Source of the DNA: Clavelina lepadiformis
Lineage: Eukaryota > Chordata > Ascidiacea > Aplousobranchia > Clavelinidae
Reading direction: 5' to 3'
DNA: 64,000 nucleotides
Assembly (NCBI RefSeq): GCF_947623445.1
Contig: NC_135248.1
Coordinates: forward strand, 1,054,001-1,118,000
In this document: piece after piece, positions 39,801 through 51,892 of the stretch
Numbering within the stretch: position 1 is the stretch's first letter
Layout: every line of letters begins with the position of its first letter
Position numbers and translations under genes: made by a program
The notes under the pieces: model-generated
Database searches by the model: none
What the model was told of the DNA's origin: nothing
Seen by the model: the letters and a program-made list of their open reading frames with translations, nothing else

Positions 39801-40060
39801 ATTTTTTGGGGGTCCCGCTTACTTTTACGAATATAGCAATGTATTGGTTTATTCAAAGTAAATTAAAAATTCAACTTACAACAGAATATCATGTAGTTTA
39901 GTTTTCCAACGAAAAAACTGTAGATTCTTTTACATCTCAGAAACCAAAAGGGCAGCGCTAGGAGCTGTAGAGAATTTATCATCAGACCACTCGCAAGAAA
40001 CAAGTATATCAGAAGAATGGTTGTCATAATATTGCCTTTCAAGAAGCTAACTAATCGCAT
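36881..40060 (-). CDS. AGPAT3/4-like: AGPAT3/4-type acyltransferase, copy D (inverted)
   Basis: On the minus strand, exons 40060-39880, 39040-38871, 38480-38319, 38133-37980, 37898-37796, 37667-37592, 37399-37296, 37201-37086 and 36933-36881 encode about 372 residues. Seen: a start MRLVSFLKGN like AGPAT3, an N-terminal hydrophobic segment, QWWANIEIH, catalytic NHKSQLD, YVPVFGFSVW, MFPEGTRFTP, LVPRTKGF, RRVSLAEVP, two C-terminal membrane segments and a KST end. Exons 5 and 6 (103 and 76 nt) have exactly the lengths of the split exons in copy C, so the two share the extra intron. Exon 8 is 116 nt, three codons shorter than in A-C. Exon 3 ends GLYN rather than the FW/YW of the others. Intron 1 carries a hAT element. 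An in-frame ATG 17 codons upstream is less likely, since the extra peptide has no family match. Confidence 0.9.
39170..39697. mobile_element. hAT-type palindromic element in copy D intron 1
   Basis: The terminal repeats are CATAGGTGGGCAG and the reverse complement of CTGCCCACCTGTG. The 8-bp duplication GATACGAG is exact on both sides (39162-39169 and 39698-39705). The interior is made of many GGTACCG / AGTACCGAATTACTTTT units in opposite orientations, so the element could fold on itself almost end to end. It has no coding capacity. The duplication length and CA..TG ends fit hAT. Confidence 0.85.
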
Positions 40061-41808
40061 TTTGTTGTTTTCTAATGCAAATTTATATAAAGGCCTCTCT
40101 CCTATCTTCATAAATGCTGTAAATGCAGTTTAATTTTGGACTCATAGCTTCAAGTCAGTATGTAGATCTACCAAGGTCCACAATTACCGTTATAAATGAA
40201 GACAAGTGGCAAGCTGCCCTTTAAACACAATACGCTGTGGTTTTCAAGACCTTGCTCTGAATGATTCTTTGCTGTTGCAAAGTCAAGCTGTACAAACAGA
40301 ACATTTTCTCCTCTTTGGAGTAACATAGTCTGTAGGCTAGTCCATTTTATGATGTTCGTTTCCATCGTATTACCTGTCAATTGCGTATGAGGTTTCCTTT
40401 TGTGAGTCTACGTTAAACATCCATTATAGCAGCAGTTAGAAGTAAAATGAATGTGCCAGTAAGCAACTCCTCTGTAAATTATGAAAAATAGTTACATAAT
40501 CACGAAATATAAGGGTCAGCTGATGAAAAAGAGAAACCTATTTTTGTTGACATTTCATTAATTTTATGACGTTTCAATAATTAATCAATAACAATAGCAC
40601 GACACGTTTTTTTTGCATTCTATTTCTAAAATTATCGAAAACGTGACTCCTGTTTCCTATTACCCCCATTGCCCAGATAAAGTTAACCTGAATGGGTTAA
40701 TGAAAAGTCGGCAGACAATAACTTTGGTTTTCACCAGTTGTGCCTTCTATGTGATGATTATTATGCCTGGTGGAACCATAATATAGTGACAGCAGTACGA
40801 GAAAAAAAAAATTCTATTTTTCCTATGACATCGTTCTTTGGCAAACCCTCTCCCTTCTGAGATTATTTTCAACATCTCTGTTAACACTTTCGTACTACAC
40901 AAATTTAAGTGAGAGGGGTAAATAAAACCTGCAAAATAACAAAAATGCTAACATAACGTTTGCCAAAATTTTAACTTCATTACATGTTTATTGAGTTGTC
41001 CCATTAACGTGTTTCCAAAAAAATTTCGATTTTGCTGTTAGTTTTTTCAGATATTAAAAGTACAAAGTATATAAATGAAAAAAATTTATAAAATAATGAA
41101 ATTTTTAACAAATGTTGAATAAAATATTTTTAGCCTGAACTTTTTAAATCGCAAAGTTTTTAAATCAACTTCAAGAATGGTAGCTTAATTTATAATTGGA
41201 AACACAATTTTGGCACCTGATTAAATTAACCAATCACGTTAAAGTTACTAACTGAGCGCAGATTTGAAGGCAATTCCAGAAAATGCTCGCGATTCTGATC
41301 TGCGGATGTTATTTTAGAATTTGCGGTTTTTATTGTACCCTAATGCATATCTTTTTCCTTGTATTTTTCTGAAATTGTTCAGTATTTATACTTTTTTACC
41401 TTAAGCTCATAAATTACCGTATGGTAGGAGGCTATACTGATCGACAAGACTAGGTCACGCTTAATACCGGTACCGGTAACAGTCGTTCTATGTTTGTCAG
41501 CGTTTGTTTCATCCTCTGATCGTTTAGGCCTAGGCCTGTTAATCTGAGGAGCAGTAGCCTACACTGCAGAGATCATTAGCTGCATACCTTATCAATCTCT
41601 GAGTGATTTTTCATTTAGGCATAGAATCTGGGGCAGCAGACATAGCCTATAGCCTGATTGTGGAAACTGAAAGTGTGACAGATCCTTTGACTACGTGTGA
41701 CGAAATTCATCAACGTTCACACCAAACTTTTCAATCTTCACGTCAATTTATAAAAAACCAACAAAGAAAAGTTGATTGTTTGAACGCCAAACAAAGAGTT
41801 TAGGTTGC

Positions 41809-42108
41809 AGTGCTCCCGGACTGCAGAGTATGATGGCCGTTTTTAGCAAGATCTTGGGTGCGCCAAACAACCTAAAAGGAAAAGTGCGGTGCGCAAAAAT
41901 GCTCTGATGCAATGGAAGTGTGCACAATTATACAGTTTTTTACACAGTTTGACTTACTCAATCTTTAAATCGATTGAAAATTGAGTGCACAGAAGATCAG
42001 TCATAGTTATTATGTGCAAAAAAATGCATCTTAAGTGCGGCACTGAAGCTCATGAAAAGCAGTATTGAGTGCCACTATATATGCCAAACTCTGCAGTCTG
42101 GCAGTGCT
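41809..42108. mobile_element. Possible MITE, ends inverted, no target duplication
   Basis: The outer 20 bases (AGTGCTCCCGGACTGCAGAG) match the reverse complement of 42089-42108 at 16 of 20 positions. A second weak inverted match (AGAGTATG..GC.GTTTT) extends to about 42170. Flanking bases do not match, so the true ends and class are uncertain. Confidence 0.35.
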
Positions 42109-42937
42109 CACTATCACGGAAAAACTTATGTTTTTACACGCAAAAATTTTTGTCGAAAACTGCCATACTCTAGTCAGCGCTGTCATGACAACACAAGTTT
42201 TTTATAAGTTTTTTCGCTTGTTTATTGCAGAAGTGAAGTGAAAAGAAAACTAGTTAGTCTAACTTACTTGGTACTTGGTGTACGTAGTATTAGACCATTC
42301 TGCATTGGAACCTAGTTGTTAGTCTGACTGAGCATATTCTATAGGCATACAAATCGCTGATGTAGCTTTTACAACAAGTTAAATCTCTGAATGGCCCAGC
42401 CTACTACATGAAATCTTCCTCATACCTAGCAGCTCAACGACCGACTTAGCATTTGATGTGTGCACAAAATATCCATATTTTTGAAAATTTGCTTTTTAGT
42501 AGTTGTGCTGTGTTCGTATTTGCCCTACTCTGTGTAACTACTCAATTTGTACTCTTTTTTGTGGTTGCAATCCATACCAACAGCGCTGTACCGTCGTATA
42601 TATACAATGCAAATAGGACAGGCAGTGAAGTGCATGCCAAAAATCATTCATTTCATTGTTTGCATAATGGTGGGGGACAGAAAACTGTTGATGTTCATAA
42701 ATCAGCCAGATTTTTTAACCCTATGGTATGGCTGAAACTAAGGTACAAGTAGGCTACCTACTCAAATGGCCTAAGATGACGTTGACCTGTATGAAGTAAA
42801 TGTAGTAGTGTTGACAGGTTAATATTACAATCATTATATTTTTGCCATAACTCACTGTCAGATTGTGAAGGACAGCAAACTCTGCTGATACTGATGGTTG
42901 CGAATGTATTAACGACATGATTCAATATCTTTTATGC

Positions 42938-43265
42938 TAGGGCTGGGAATTTAGTTGCTAGCTGCGATAATCGCAAAATGGCAAGTCACATGTTAAATGC
43001 AAAAGTATATACCATTTATTTCTAAAAAGCTTGATGTATGTCATATACCATGATAGGCTCCAAAGTTTATCAGGAAAACAAACTACTGCAGCATTAAAAC
43101 GATAACCAGAGCAGCACAATTTCATGAATCGATTGGTTTTTATCAAACGTTTTGCTCCAAATTCTCTACTATATGTATATTTTTAGCTTTTAGCTAACAA
43201 AATGTTTAGTCGCTAAAAGTTTTTAGCCGTTAGCTGTTATTAGCCAGATAACTTTTCCCAGTTCT
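42938..43265. mobile_element. hAT-type element related to the 6018 copy
   Basis: Begins TAGGGCTGGGAATTTAG and ends with TTTTCCCAGTTCT, an imperfect inverted match. The interior has AGCCGTTAGCTGTTATTAGCC units like those in 6018-6264. No clean target duplication was seen, so it is probably older or its right end is altered. Confidence 0.5.
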
Positions 43266-43546
43266 TTCCATACACAATACATACTTAACATTTTGCGTGG
43301 TGATAACAGAGTTATGCGTAACATTAATAGGAGAGCTAAAACTGAGCAACTTGCAATGGAATTTTATAGTAAAACATTGTCGAATTTGTGGATGCTAAAT
43401 CTAGGTGCAGAAAGGCCTGTAGCGCTGCCAAATTTAAAGCAAACTGTACTATAATACTTTTCCTTCAACATGTTTATTTCTTTATTCAGATTTTTTGTTG
43501 ATGCAAGATTTATTTTGAAATTACTGTGTCAATCATCAGCACCAGA

Positions 43547-45318
43547 ATGTCAAACGAGATCTATTACTCCGACAAATACTTCGATGACAAATATGAATAC
43601 AGGTTTAACTAGTTGTAATCAGTTGTATTTGAATAAAAACTATAACAACACAAACATGTCAAATAGTATAATTAATATAGTTTAATAAAACATAAATAGT
43701 ATAATTTTTGTCCAAAATTTGTTGAAAATAAAACTTCTTTTTGTCCTTCCAGGCATGTGATGCTTCCGAGAGATCTGAGCAAACTTGTGCCCAAATCTCA
43801 TCTAATGTCTGAAGCTGAGTGGAGGAGTCTTGGAGTTCAGCAGAGCCAAGGATGGATCCATTACATGAAGCATGATCCAGGTTTGTGATCCTGGTCATTG
43901 TCTAGTTCTACAGCAAAGGCTGTACTTTGAGGCTATCTGGATGTGTGGTACTTGCCAATTTTTGTGTTCTATTTATGTGACTATTTAAATCTATTTAAAC
44001 GCTGATTTTATTACAACTAAAATAGTTCAGAAGGCACAGTTCGTATAACAAGCACATACTCACCGAAAATTGCCAGTACTTAGTTTCCTTCTACTGGTAA
44101 TTAATTGAGTTGCTCTTATCAAAATTTTTACGTTTATTTGGCAATAGCAATATAAAAATCTGCTCGAAAAACTCTGATAATAATTGTTCAATGTTAAATC
44201 ATCACAAGATCCACAAATAAGCATTTACTACAAGGAGGTCATTGTACTTTACTGGTAACAGGTGTATCACCAGTGTCCAGGCTCTTTGGGCTTCTCAAAC
44301 TTGGATTACCATTCTTTTTGGTCACATGAAGATTTTTTGGGATTCTAAGATTTTTCTCACGCAGTTTTCATTTGTAACGACCGTTTGTAGTTTAGCACAC
44401 TCGCTTACAGTCTGGGATTTAGTCCACAGTACAAGGTTAAGTAGCCAGCACACATACACAGCAGGCAAGCTGCAATGCCAGTTGCAAACTAGGAGAGATG
44501 GTAACCCTTGTGCGCCTTGTCGGAGCAAAGCAGAAACTGCTAATATGTATAATATTTCCTAACTCATCTCTTATGGTAGTTGCATTGGTGCTGGTGGAGA
44601 AGTGGCGAGAAAACTAAAAGCGCAAAACGAAACAATGGAGAAAAAAAGGGATAGTAACACTTGCCTACCTTGAGAATACTCAAGAGAGAAGAAGGGATAA
44701 GGCGAGATAATAAAGATATAAGGGATGTGAGAGCAAAGAGCCCACTCGGGACAGAGCAGCAGAGGTGTGATAAGAAAGCCCAGAAAGATTGAGACGGGAT
44801 AAAAAAAGAAAGAAAAAACGTAACACAGGGCTGATTTCTGAAAACGTCTCGACTATGACATAATAATGCATTTTCCCCTCTTTTATGTGTGGTCACTGGT
44901 GATGCTGCGTCCAGCCAGTTACCGGTATTAAACTGCAAAACTTAAACTGCAAGTCCAAAGAATGGATTAATTACGCGCGCTATAAGCAACTTCTTCTGTA
45001 AATAAACTTTGCAATGTCTCAACTGTAGTTTAACAAATTCAAATTTATGATGAATAACAGGGCGTAAATCTCAGCATGCTTAAGCTTAGTTTAATGGTTT
45101 TCAATACTGCGGCCAACCTTGCTGTCGGCCGTCGCAAAATTTTCCCACCACGGGTCAATAGTAATCAAAGTTAGTGGAGTCCTAATTGATAACTAAGATA
45201 TTTTGATAAAGTTTTAGTATTAATCTTTACATGATCAGAGCTTGTTATATGAATTACAGAACCTCATATTCTTCTATTTCGACGCGAAGTCTCCAAGCAG
45301 CAGAAGATCTGCTCATGA
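43547..45318 (+). CDS. CKS1: Cyclin-dependent kinase regulatory subunit CKS1
   Basis: Exons 43547-43602, 43753-43880 and 45260-45318 join in phase (2, then 1) to an 80-residue protein; human CKS1B has 79. CKS proteins bind CDKs, recognise phosphorylated CDK targets and help SCF-Skp2 degrade p27. Seen in order: [53 protein letters not shown], and [12 protein letters not shown], which includes the hinge (HxPEPH) and the anion-site residues. The C-terminal tail ([10 protein letters not shown]) replaces the usual PLP. Intron 1 is 150 bp and intron 2 is 1.4 kb. The coding exons are too short to stand out as open frames, and other frames over them are longer, so the gene is easy to overlook. Confidence 0.95.
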
Positions 45319-48300
45319 TGTTCTACTTCCTTGTCTCTTTCTACTTTAAGTGCTATTTTGTGACGAATTCCTTGTATATGGCTGCTGCATAAAATGTTTA
45401 AATGTCTGCAACTTTCCAGGATATTTCAGCCATTTAGTCACTTCCCAATCAAACATATTGCCGTCATTATTTCGAATGAATTTCTTTGGAAAAGCAGAAA
45501 CGATTTCAACTTGACCGATGCAGTTGTTAATTTTTGCATATCTGCCACAGTATCCTTGTACTTCTCTTACCTTATTGACACTTTCCTGTCGCTATCTTTA
45601 ACGGGCATTCTTCGCCTATGGCTTATCTACATAAGTTGCTATTCAATGCTGGGTACTCTTTACTGATGAATCTAGCAAAACTTTACATGCGATTGTCATG
45701 AGACCATGTGCTAATGATATTATAAGTGCCCATGTGCTATATGCTGCAGTGTATCTGTGGCTTGTATTATTGCGTAAAGTGGACTTAAAACCATGGGCAG
45801 CATGAAGTAAACACGAAAATTCGAACGATATTATGTGAAAAATCCGTTTGATTGTTGCCCAATAAAATGTGATCGAAGCCACTTTTGTCGTTTATTATCC
45901 TGTAAACTTCACAGGATACATCATCACTTTACAGTGTAAAGTGCTGCTGGAAGCCTATCACCAATAGAGTGGTGGACCACCCTGCTGTGCTCGGTATGAG
46001 ATCGACCTCAAAACAGCAGCAAAAGTTGAGATTTAGTTTTAATTGATTTCGGTGTCGATTCTTTATTTTATCTTAAGTAAAAGCTTGGTTTTATTTTCGC
46101 TGACCGCTCCCATGTATTTGAAGGGAAGAAAAAGTTTAAGGTACAGTATTATGGAACAACACGTAACACTCCTCAAATCTCCTTTATAACGCTCTCATTG
46201 GCATAACACGTAACTAGACACCTGAACGTTGTTTGTTGTACGTTAAAAGCTATAAAGATGAAGCAAAACTTAATTCATTTTGTGATGATAATCGTGGAAC
46301 TGATGCGGAATAGGAGGTGTGTTTTAGGTTTTCAAGCAACCTCCAGTGTCAGAAATAATTTTTAGAAAATTATGTTAGGTGGCGCTAAAAGACGGAAAGT
46401 ACAACATAAACACACGTAATGTGAAATGGCCGCAACGCATCATTGTAACTCGTGTCGTTTCTTGTTCATCATAGTCAGTGAGGGAACGAAAAATCAAATG
46501 CTAACCATTACAACGTAGAAAATCATAATTTAGCCAGCAGACAATGACTGGAAAAAGTAGCAAAACCCAAGGGCTTAAAACGTGCAAGAATTATGTAACC
46601 AAATGATAAAGACGATCAATGGTTAGCACGGCCACTAAACTAAACCCAACGTGCAAATAACAATAAAACAAACGAAAAAATTTGTGTTACAGTTAAATTT
46701 AGGCACTGATGCAGCGTGGTAATTAAAAGCTGATAGTAGAAATACGCTTCAGTAACATGGTAACAACAACAACAAACAATAAGTTGATTAAGAAACGGAT
46801 GGTTATTGTGGTGTAACTACCTTTATCCTCGGACTGAGAAAAGTCTTTGTCTTAGCACAAAGTTTTGCAGAAACAGAGTTAATTTTGGCTTTCAATCCCA
46901 ATATTATGATGTGGCGAGAAGAAAGTTACATCATACTCTTAGAGTAGACTCTTTAGGCCTTTGTCTAGATAGGCTATGTGGGTCTAGTGCAGAAGTGCAC
47001 AACCATGCAAGTAACGTCACAATTTGAGTAACTTGGATCTAGGCTAGTATATAATATGCATCCCCTGGTCCACTTCTACTCTAGGCCTAGACCCCATAAA
47101 TCATCGCTGCTGCCATTTAGACCATTATACACTGAACACTTTATAAATTGATACTCTGCTAGAGTAATGGTATCAAATTATGAACTTGTACAGACAAGTT
47201 TTCTGCAGCCTGTCACATTAATAGTCCATTATAAGATTAATGGCAATACTACATTTATTACGAAGTGGATGTTCCATACTTTCAAAGGAGGTATTTTATA
47301 GGAAAGCAAAATATCTTGATTTAGGTGTAAAGTGTTTTGTTCCAAAGACAATGATAAATCATTGCCATCAGATCCAGTGCGTTTCAGACCTATATATTGT
47401 TGGTGCAAATGGTCATTGCATTCATCTCGTTTTGTTTTTGTTAAATTGTTGATTAAGTTCATTCCACATTTGCAGTAAATTATGTCTGTAACCTTGACAG
47501 GCATATTTTTCTCAAAGTTTTTGAAATGCGCCTTAATTTAGCAGATTTCACGCATTGATGGAGCGTTGTGCAAGAGTTATGGTGCAGCTCCATTTATCTA
47601 CAATTGTTGATAACTCAGTAGAACTGCGGTTTATTGATGAAAGATTTGGTTTTATTAGTTGCGGAATAATGGGTGTTCAATTTAACCCTTGACAGTTCAA
47701 TGTTGGTTGAACTGGGTTGAATTCTCATGGACCCATAGCCAAGTGGGATATAGGTCAAAGTTTTTTCAGCAACTTTTAACATTTCTATAAGTTTCAAATC
47801 TTAATTTGTAGACTTGCATCAGAAATTTTATACCAACACATACTTAACGTGTAGTATATTGACGTCGATTAAAGGAATGGAAAATACACTTAACGCAAGA
47901 CCAAACGACGATCAACCCAATTTCAGCTTTTCATCAAGAGGTGCGGATTTGTGGGTGTGTCTTTGCCAGTGCATACATTGTCATGTGACCGCCTAGTGAT
48001 TGTATCTTTGTTTTAATTTATTGTGTATGCGATTTTATTCAGCTGTAACGATGACAGTATTGACACATAATTTTTGATTTTGTAACTTGTGTAATGTTAA
48101 CCAAACGTTCATACCGCATGTTTGTCTATCATATATATCGTCTATCATATATATATCATTTATTGATTTCAAATCAAATTTCTGTAAACTGTCAAACTTT
48201 CTGGTGCTGGACAATTTGTCTTCTTAGCTTGTTTCAGGCACGTCGTATGCTTTTATGTATCAATCGATGTTGCATGACGTTCTAGCTTCAACTCTGCATG

Positions 48301-49511
48301 TATTTTATACGTACAACTGCAAGTACTGCTACTAATCATATGACTTGTATTGAGTGGAATGGCACAGAGATTAATATCAATATAGAAATAGCTAAAACGA
48401 TATTTACAAATTCAATTGCTTGTTTACTATAAATGGTAATGAAATTGCACTCAACTCAAATTGCGTATAAATATAAATGGTGTATGACTGGTAGGATAGT
48501 GAATAATGCTTAGTGCTTTATTAACCATGGTAAACCAAATAATATGACTAACTTATAATAACTTTGACTTAGACTTGACGAAAATTAGGCGACATTGCCA
48601 GGTCTTTTAACTGCATAACCGACTTGGGACTTAATGCAATTAAGTGTAAATTTGCACTGAATGCGCATGAGTTGAGTTTGCACATCTTATTTATTTTAAC
48701 ATAATTTTATTGTACGTTTCTTGTATTACGCTCATACGAATATTATCAACATTTATGTGGTTATTGACCTTGGCTAAAGTCATTTCTATAAAATAGTTTT
48801 TTCAATGTTATTTTTCATGTTTTTTTTTTGCTTTGTAAACATTATCAGAAAGTCAATAATCTCATTAGGATTAGATCTTAATTTGATAATTATATAATGT
48901 ATGATATATTATATAATATAACCGTTTTTTAAACATAGAATTTCTAGTTCCTGTGATTGATAAGTTAGGCTGCTGTTAGTCAAGCCGTTATGACTGTTGC
49001 TGTAAGAGGCATCTAATATCTATTTGTATCTAGTTTTTGTCATAATATGTTAGCATGTTTCATTTCGGTGTTCTATTGACCACATTCACTTTTCACATCC
49101 TCAAATCAACTTTTCTATGGTTTGTGTTTTTCGCTTACCAGCTTTGTCCTGGTCAAACTATCATGTGCATCACTGACAGTGATTGTATCTTGCATGGGAA
49201 TTGTGGTTGTCATAACAATGACACCGCACCAATTAAAGTTACACACTTATGAACTTCTTATTTTGCATGACTAGAGTTACTAATCAATGGTACCGGTCTT
49301 TCTCAGCCTTAGGTCATTGAACTTTCTCTGTCATTGTTCTGTTTCGCAACTGCTTAATGACTGAACAGCCGTGTACAATATCAGCCCAGATAACAACTAT
49401 ATTTTTTCACATCAGCATAAAAGTGACGTCTTATAATTTAACGTGATTAACTGCGTCTAATACTAACCAGGAAGTTCGTACAGTGGCTGGGCCGGTCGCG
49501 ATCGAAGCAAA
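45319..49511. other. Spacer between CKS1 and Orai
   Basis: AT-rich, about 4.2 kb, with no recognised exon on either strand. It includes very AT-rich palindromic stretches near 48890-48925 and ATATAT runs near 48130-48160. The beginning should hold the CKS1 3' UTR and the end the Orai promoter. Confidence 0.5.
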
Positions 49512-51892
49512 ATGACCACACAATGGCGCCAGCTATACCTCAGTAGAGCGAAGTTAAAAGCGGTGAGCAGAACATCAGCGCTCATAGCTGGGTTTGCAAT
49601 GGTACGTCGTGAATATGATTGCTACATCTACATTGTGTGAAGTTTTGTTGTTTGTGTCTCCAGCAGGTTTATAATTATGCCGTACTTCACAGTCGTCTCC
49701 TTTTATTTCCTCGGCCGGATTGTGATATTTGCGGTTGTCATGCACCTGTAGTAGCGATGAAATGTTTTAAATTTGTTGTTATAAAGGGCAACAACATTAC
49801 TTGGTATTATATAATAGCAATGTGCGCTCTGTAACAGAGTTGTAATATTTTAAATTTGTTGTGAATTGTTAGTTGGTCTAAAAAGTTATTATTGTCAATA
49901 AAGAACGTGCACACAACTCCATACACATATAACACTACAATTATGACGTCATAAATATGTTGACTTAATCGCCAGGTGGCAATGGTGGAGGTCCAGTTGG
50001 ATCGTGAAGTGCAATACGATACAATACTTCTCGTTATGTTCTCTGCCGTCACCACATGCTTGGTGGCGGTTCATCTTTTTGCATTGATGATCGCGACTTG
50101 TATGCTACCAAATATCGAAGCCGTGTCAAATATTCATAACGTGAAAGCAGTGAGTACAGAAGGGATTGTAATGATTCTGTTGCTTTGAAAATTGTTGTAT
50201 TTCACTGAAAACTCTTCGCTTGAATTTTTAAAGCGGGAAATAATTTTAGTGACATTGGACCTAATACGCTAAAATTTTAGTCTAAGAAGATTCAGTTTTT
50301 GCATTTTAGATTTTTACAGTTTATTCCATAAAATTACTTTCACACTTTTCATATAAACAATAATCTCAATTTTTACTTTTTGTCTTAACTTTAATCGTTT
50401 AATTAATCATATAAATCGCAATATTCATTTGGTTGGTGCAAGATTTTCTTTGTTAATGCAATTGTCATTTGATTAACTCCGTTCCCTTTAATTAAAAGGC
50501 TACCTCAGATGTAATTCACAAAGAAAATGTCACAAAAATGATCAACTGACAGGAAAATGTCAACCTTATAAATAGACACTTTACCATGCTGTGTTAATTC
50601 GCTGACCAGCAGATTGCGTGTATATCATACCCCATACAGCTGGGCCTATCCCAACACAAGGCATAAAAGGATTAAGGACAAAAGTATATAATAGTGCATT
50701 GTTCTGACAGATCATTCAATCTCCCCATCACAAAATGAGAACTTACATAGAAGTGGCGTGGATCTTATCAACAGGTTGGTTTGTAATTATCTTCCAAACA
50801 TCAAAACATGGAGCATACATTTTAATCCTATTTAGTACAAGGATGTTAGCATTTAATGTGCTGTCGGTTTGCAGTTCGCTGAGGTGGTTGTTGCCGGCAC
50901 GTCACTGTGCACAACTTGTCTATCATCACCACGATTGTTATGTCCATGTAGAAATACCGCAGCTTTATCATATATATACTGCATATCACTATTTATTTAA
51001 TAATGCCAAGATAGCTTGTTATGTTTAACCAATGCTGTATATGTCTTAACTTTTGCAGGTTTGGGTCTGGTTTTGTTTTTGATTGAAATAGCGTTGCTTA
51101 TTTGGTTAAAATTCATCACCCTCACCCCCAGTAAAAAATGCCCCTCGTGCAACAATGTTACCACAACTCCCACACCAGGTATGCTGAATTAAAATTTATT
51201 TCTTGATTCAAATTTGGCAGAAATTTGCTTGGTTTATGCACATATTGTTATATGAGTAGTTTATCATTATTAGATTTTATTGCTAATAGTACTTTTCATT
51301 AACAATTCACATTTTGAAGAAATTTTTTAAAAACTTATTTTTTAAAAGCAGTATACCAGCCCGTCCCAGCCTGGGTTGCGACAGCACTACTCATCCCCAT
51401 CGTACTACTCTTTGCTGCGTTTGCCTGTCATTTTTACAGGACCTTAGCTGAGCATAAGTACACAATATATGAGAAAGATTTTACTGAGTTGGAGGCGATT
51501 GCGAAAACTGGAGGTTAGTTGACATATCTGCGTTTCCAGTTTTTTTTTCAATTTGCCTCTTAAGCCGCAGTGTGTTTGTGACTACGATTCACGAGCTTAA
51601 ATACAAGTTTGAGTAATGATGAAATATCTAAAGTTTATCACATTTTTTGGTTGAATCTTATAAATATTTTCACCAGACCTTGAACATCTTAACATTTTCA
51701 CCAGACCTTGAACATCTTCACCCAAATACAGCATTTGGTGATGGCTCCTACCATGTGCCACTCAGCAGAGTGACCTCTGGCGCTTCTGTGCAAAGCCAAC
51801 CTGCCGCTGGCCTGGTGCGGCCTTCGCTGGAAGTGACGGCACCAAGTCGGGAATCAAGTTACAGTGGACAATTATCTATTGACCCACTTTGA
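49512..51892 (+). CDS. ORAI: Orai store-operated calcium channel
   Basis: Exons 49512-49601, 49976-50149, 50711-50774, 51059-51178, 51352-51513 and 51705-51892 encode about 265 residues. Orai forms the plasma-membrane CRAC channel pore, opened by STIM when ER calcium falls. The N-terminal helix and TM1 ([17 protein letters not shown], then [13 protein letters not shown]) are almost identical to human Orai1: E35 corresponds to the selectivity glutamate E106, R20 to R91, F28 to F99 and V31 to V102. TM2 is [14 protein letters not shown], then [15 protein letters not shown]3 contains FLIEIALL, with the glutamate equivalent to E190. TM4 ends in ACHFYRTL, followed by the STIM-binding helix (FTELEAIAK). 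The loop between TM3 and TM4 has a CPSC pair. The last exon begins at the second of two duplicated acceptors. The N-terminus is shorter than in human Orai1 and lacks the proline-rich part. Confidence 0.96.
51664..51718 (+). repeat. 28-bp tandem duplication of the Orai exon 6 acceptor
   Basis: The block ATTTTCACCAGACCTTGAAC and the next five bases, CATCTT included, occur twice with a 28-bp period, so there are two CACCAG|ACC acceptors (exon starting at 51677 or at 51705). Only the second keeps the 62-codon tail in frame. Confidence 0.9.

Larger units (their letters stand above)
40061..43546. other. Spacer between AGPAT copy D and CKS1
   Basis: No recognised gene. It contains two short inverted-repeat elements (41809-42108 and 42938-43265). 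A 66-codon frame from 41603 follows a TTTTTCATTTAG acceptor-like site, but it matches nothing I know. Confidence 0.45.

Noticed and set aside
41603-41803. 66-codon plus-strand frame after an acceptor-like TTTAG
   Set aside because: Peptide unknown, no partner exon, and it runs up to the start of an inverted-repeat element.
44564-44938. 124-codon minus-strand frame in CKS1 intron 2
   Set aside because: Low-complexity Ser/Leu/Phe-rich peptide from pyrimidine-rich intron sequence.
45105-45165. GGTTTTCAATACTGCGGCC, resembling a hAT end
   Set aside because: No opposite end and no target duplication found.
48890-48925. AT palindrome TATAATGTATGATATATTATA region as a possible regulatory element
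   Set aside because: Expected in very AT-rich spacer; nothing else supports a function.
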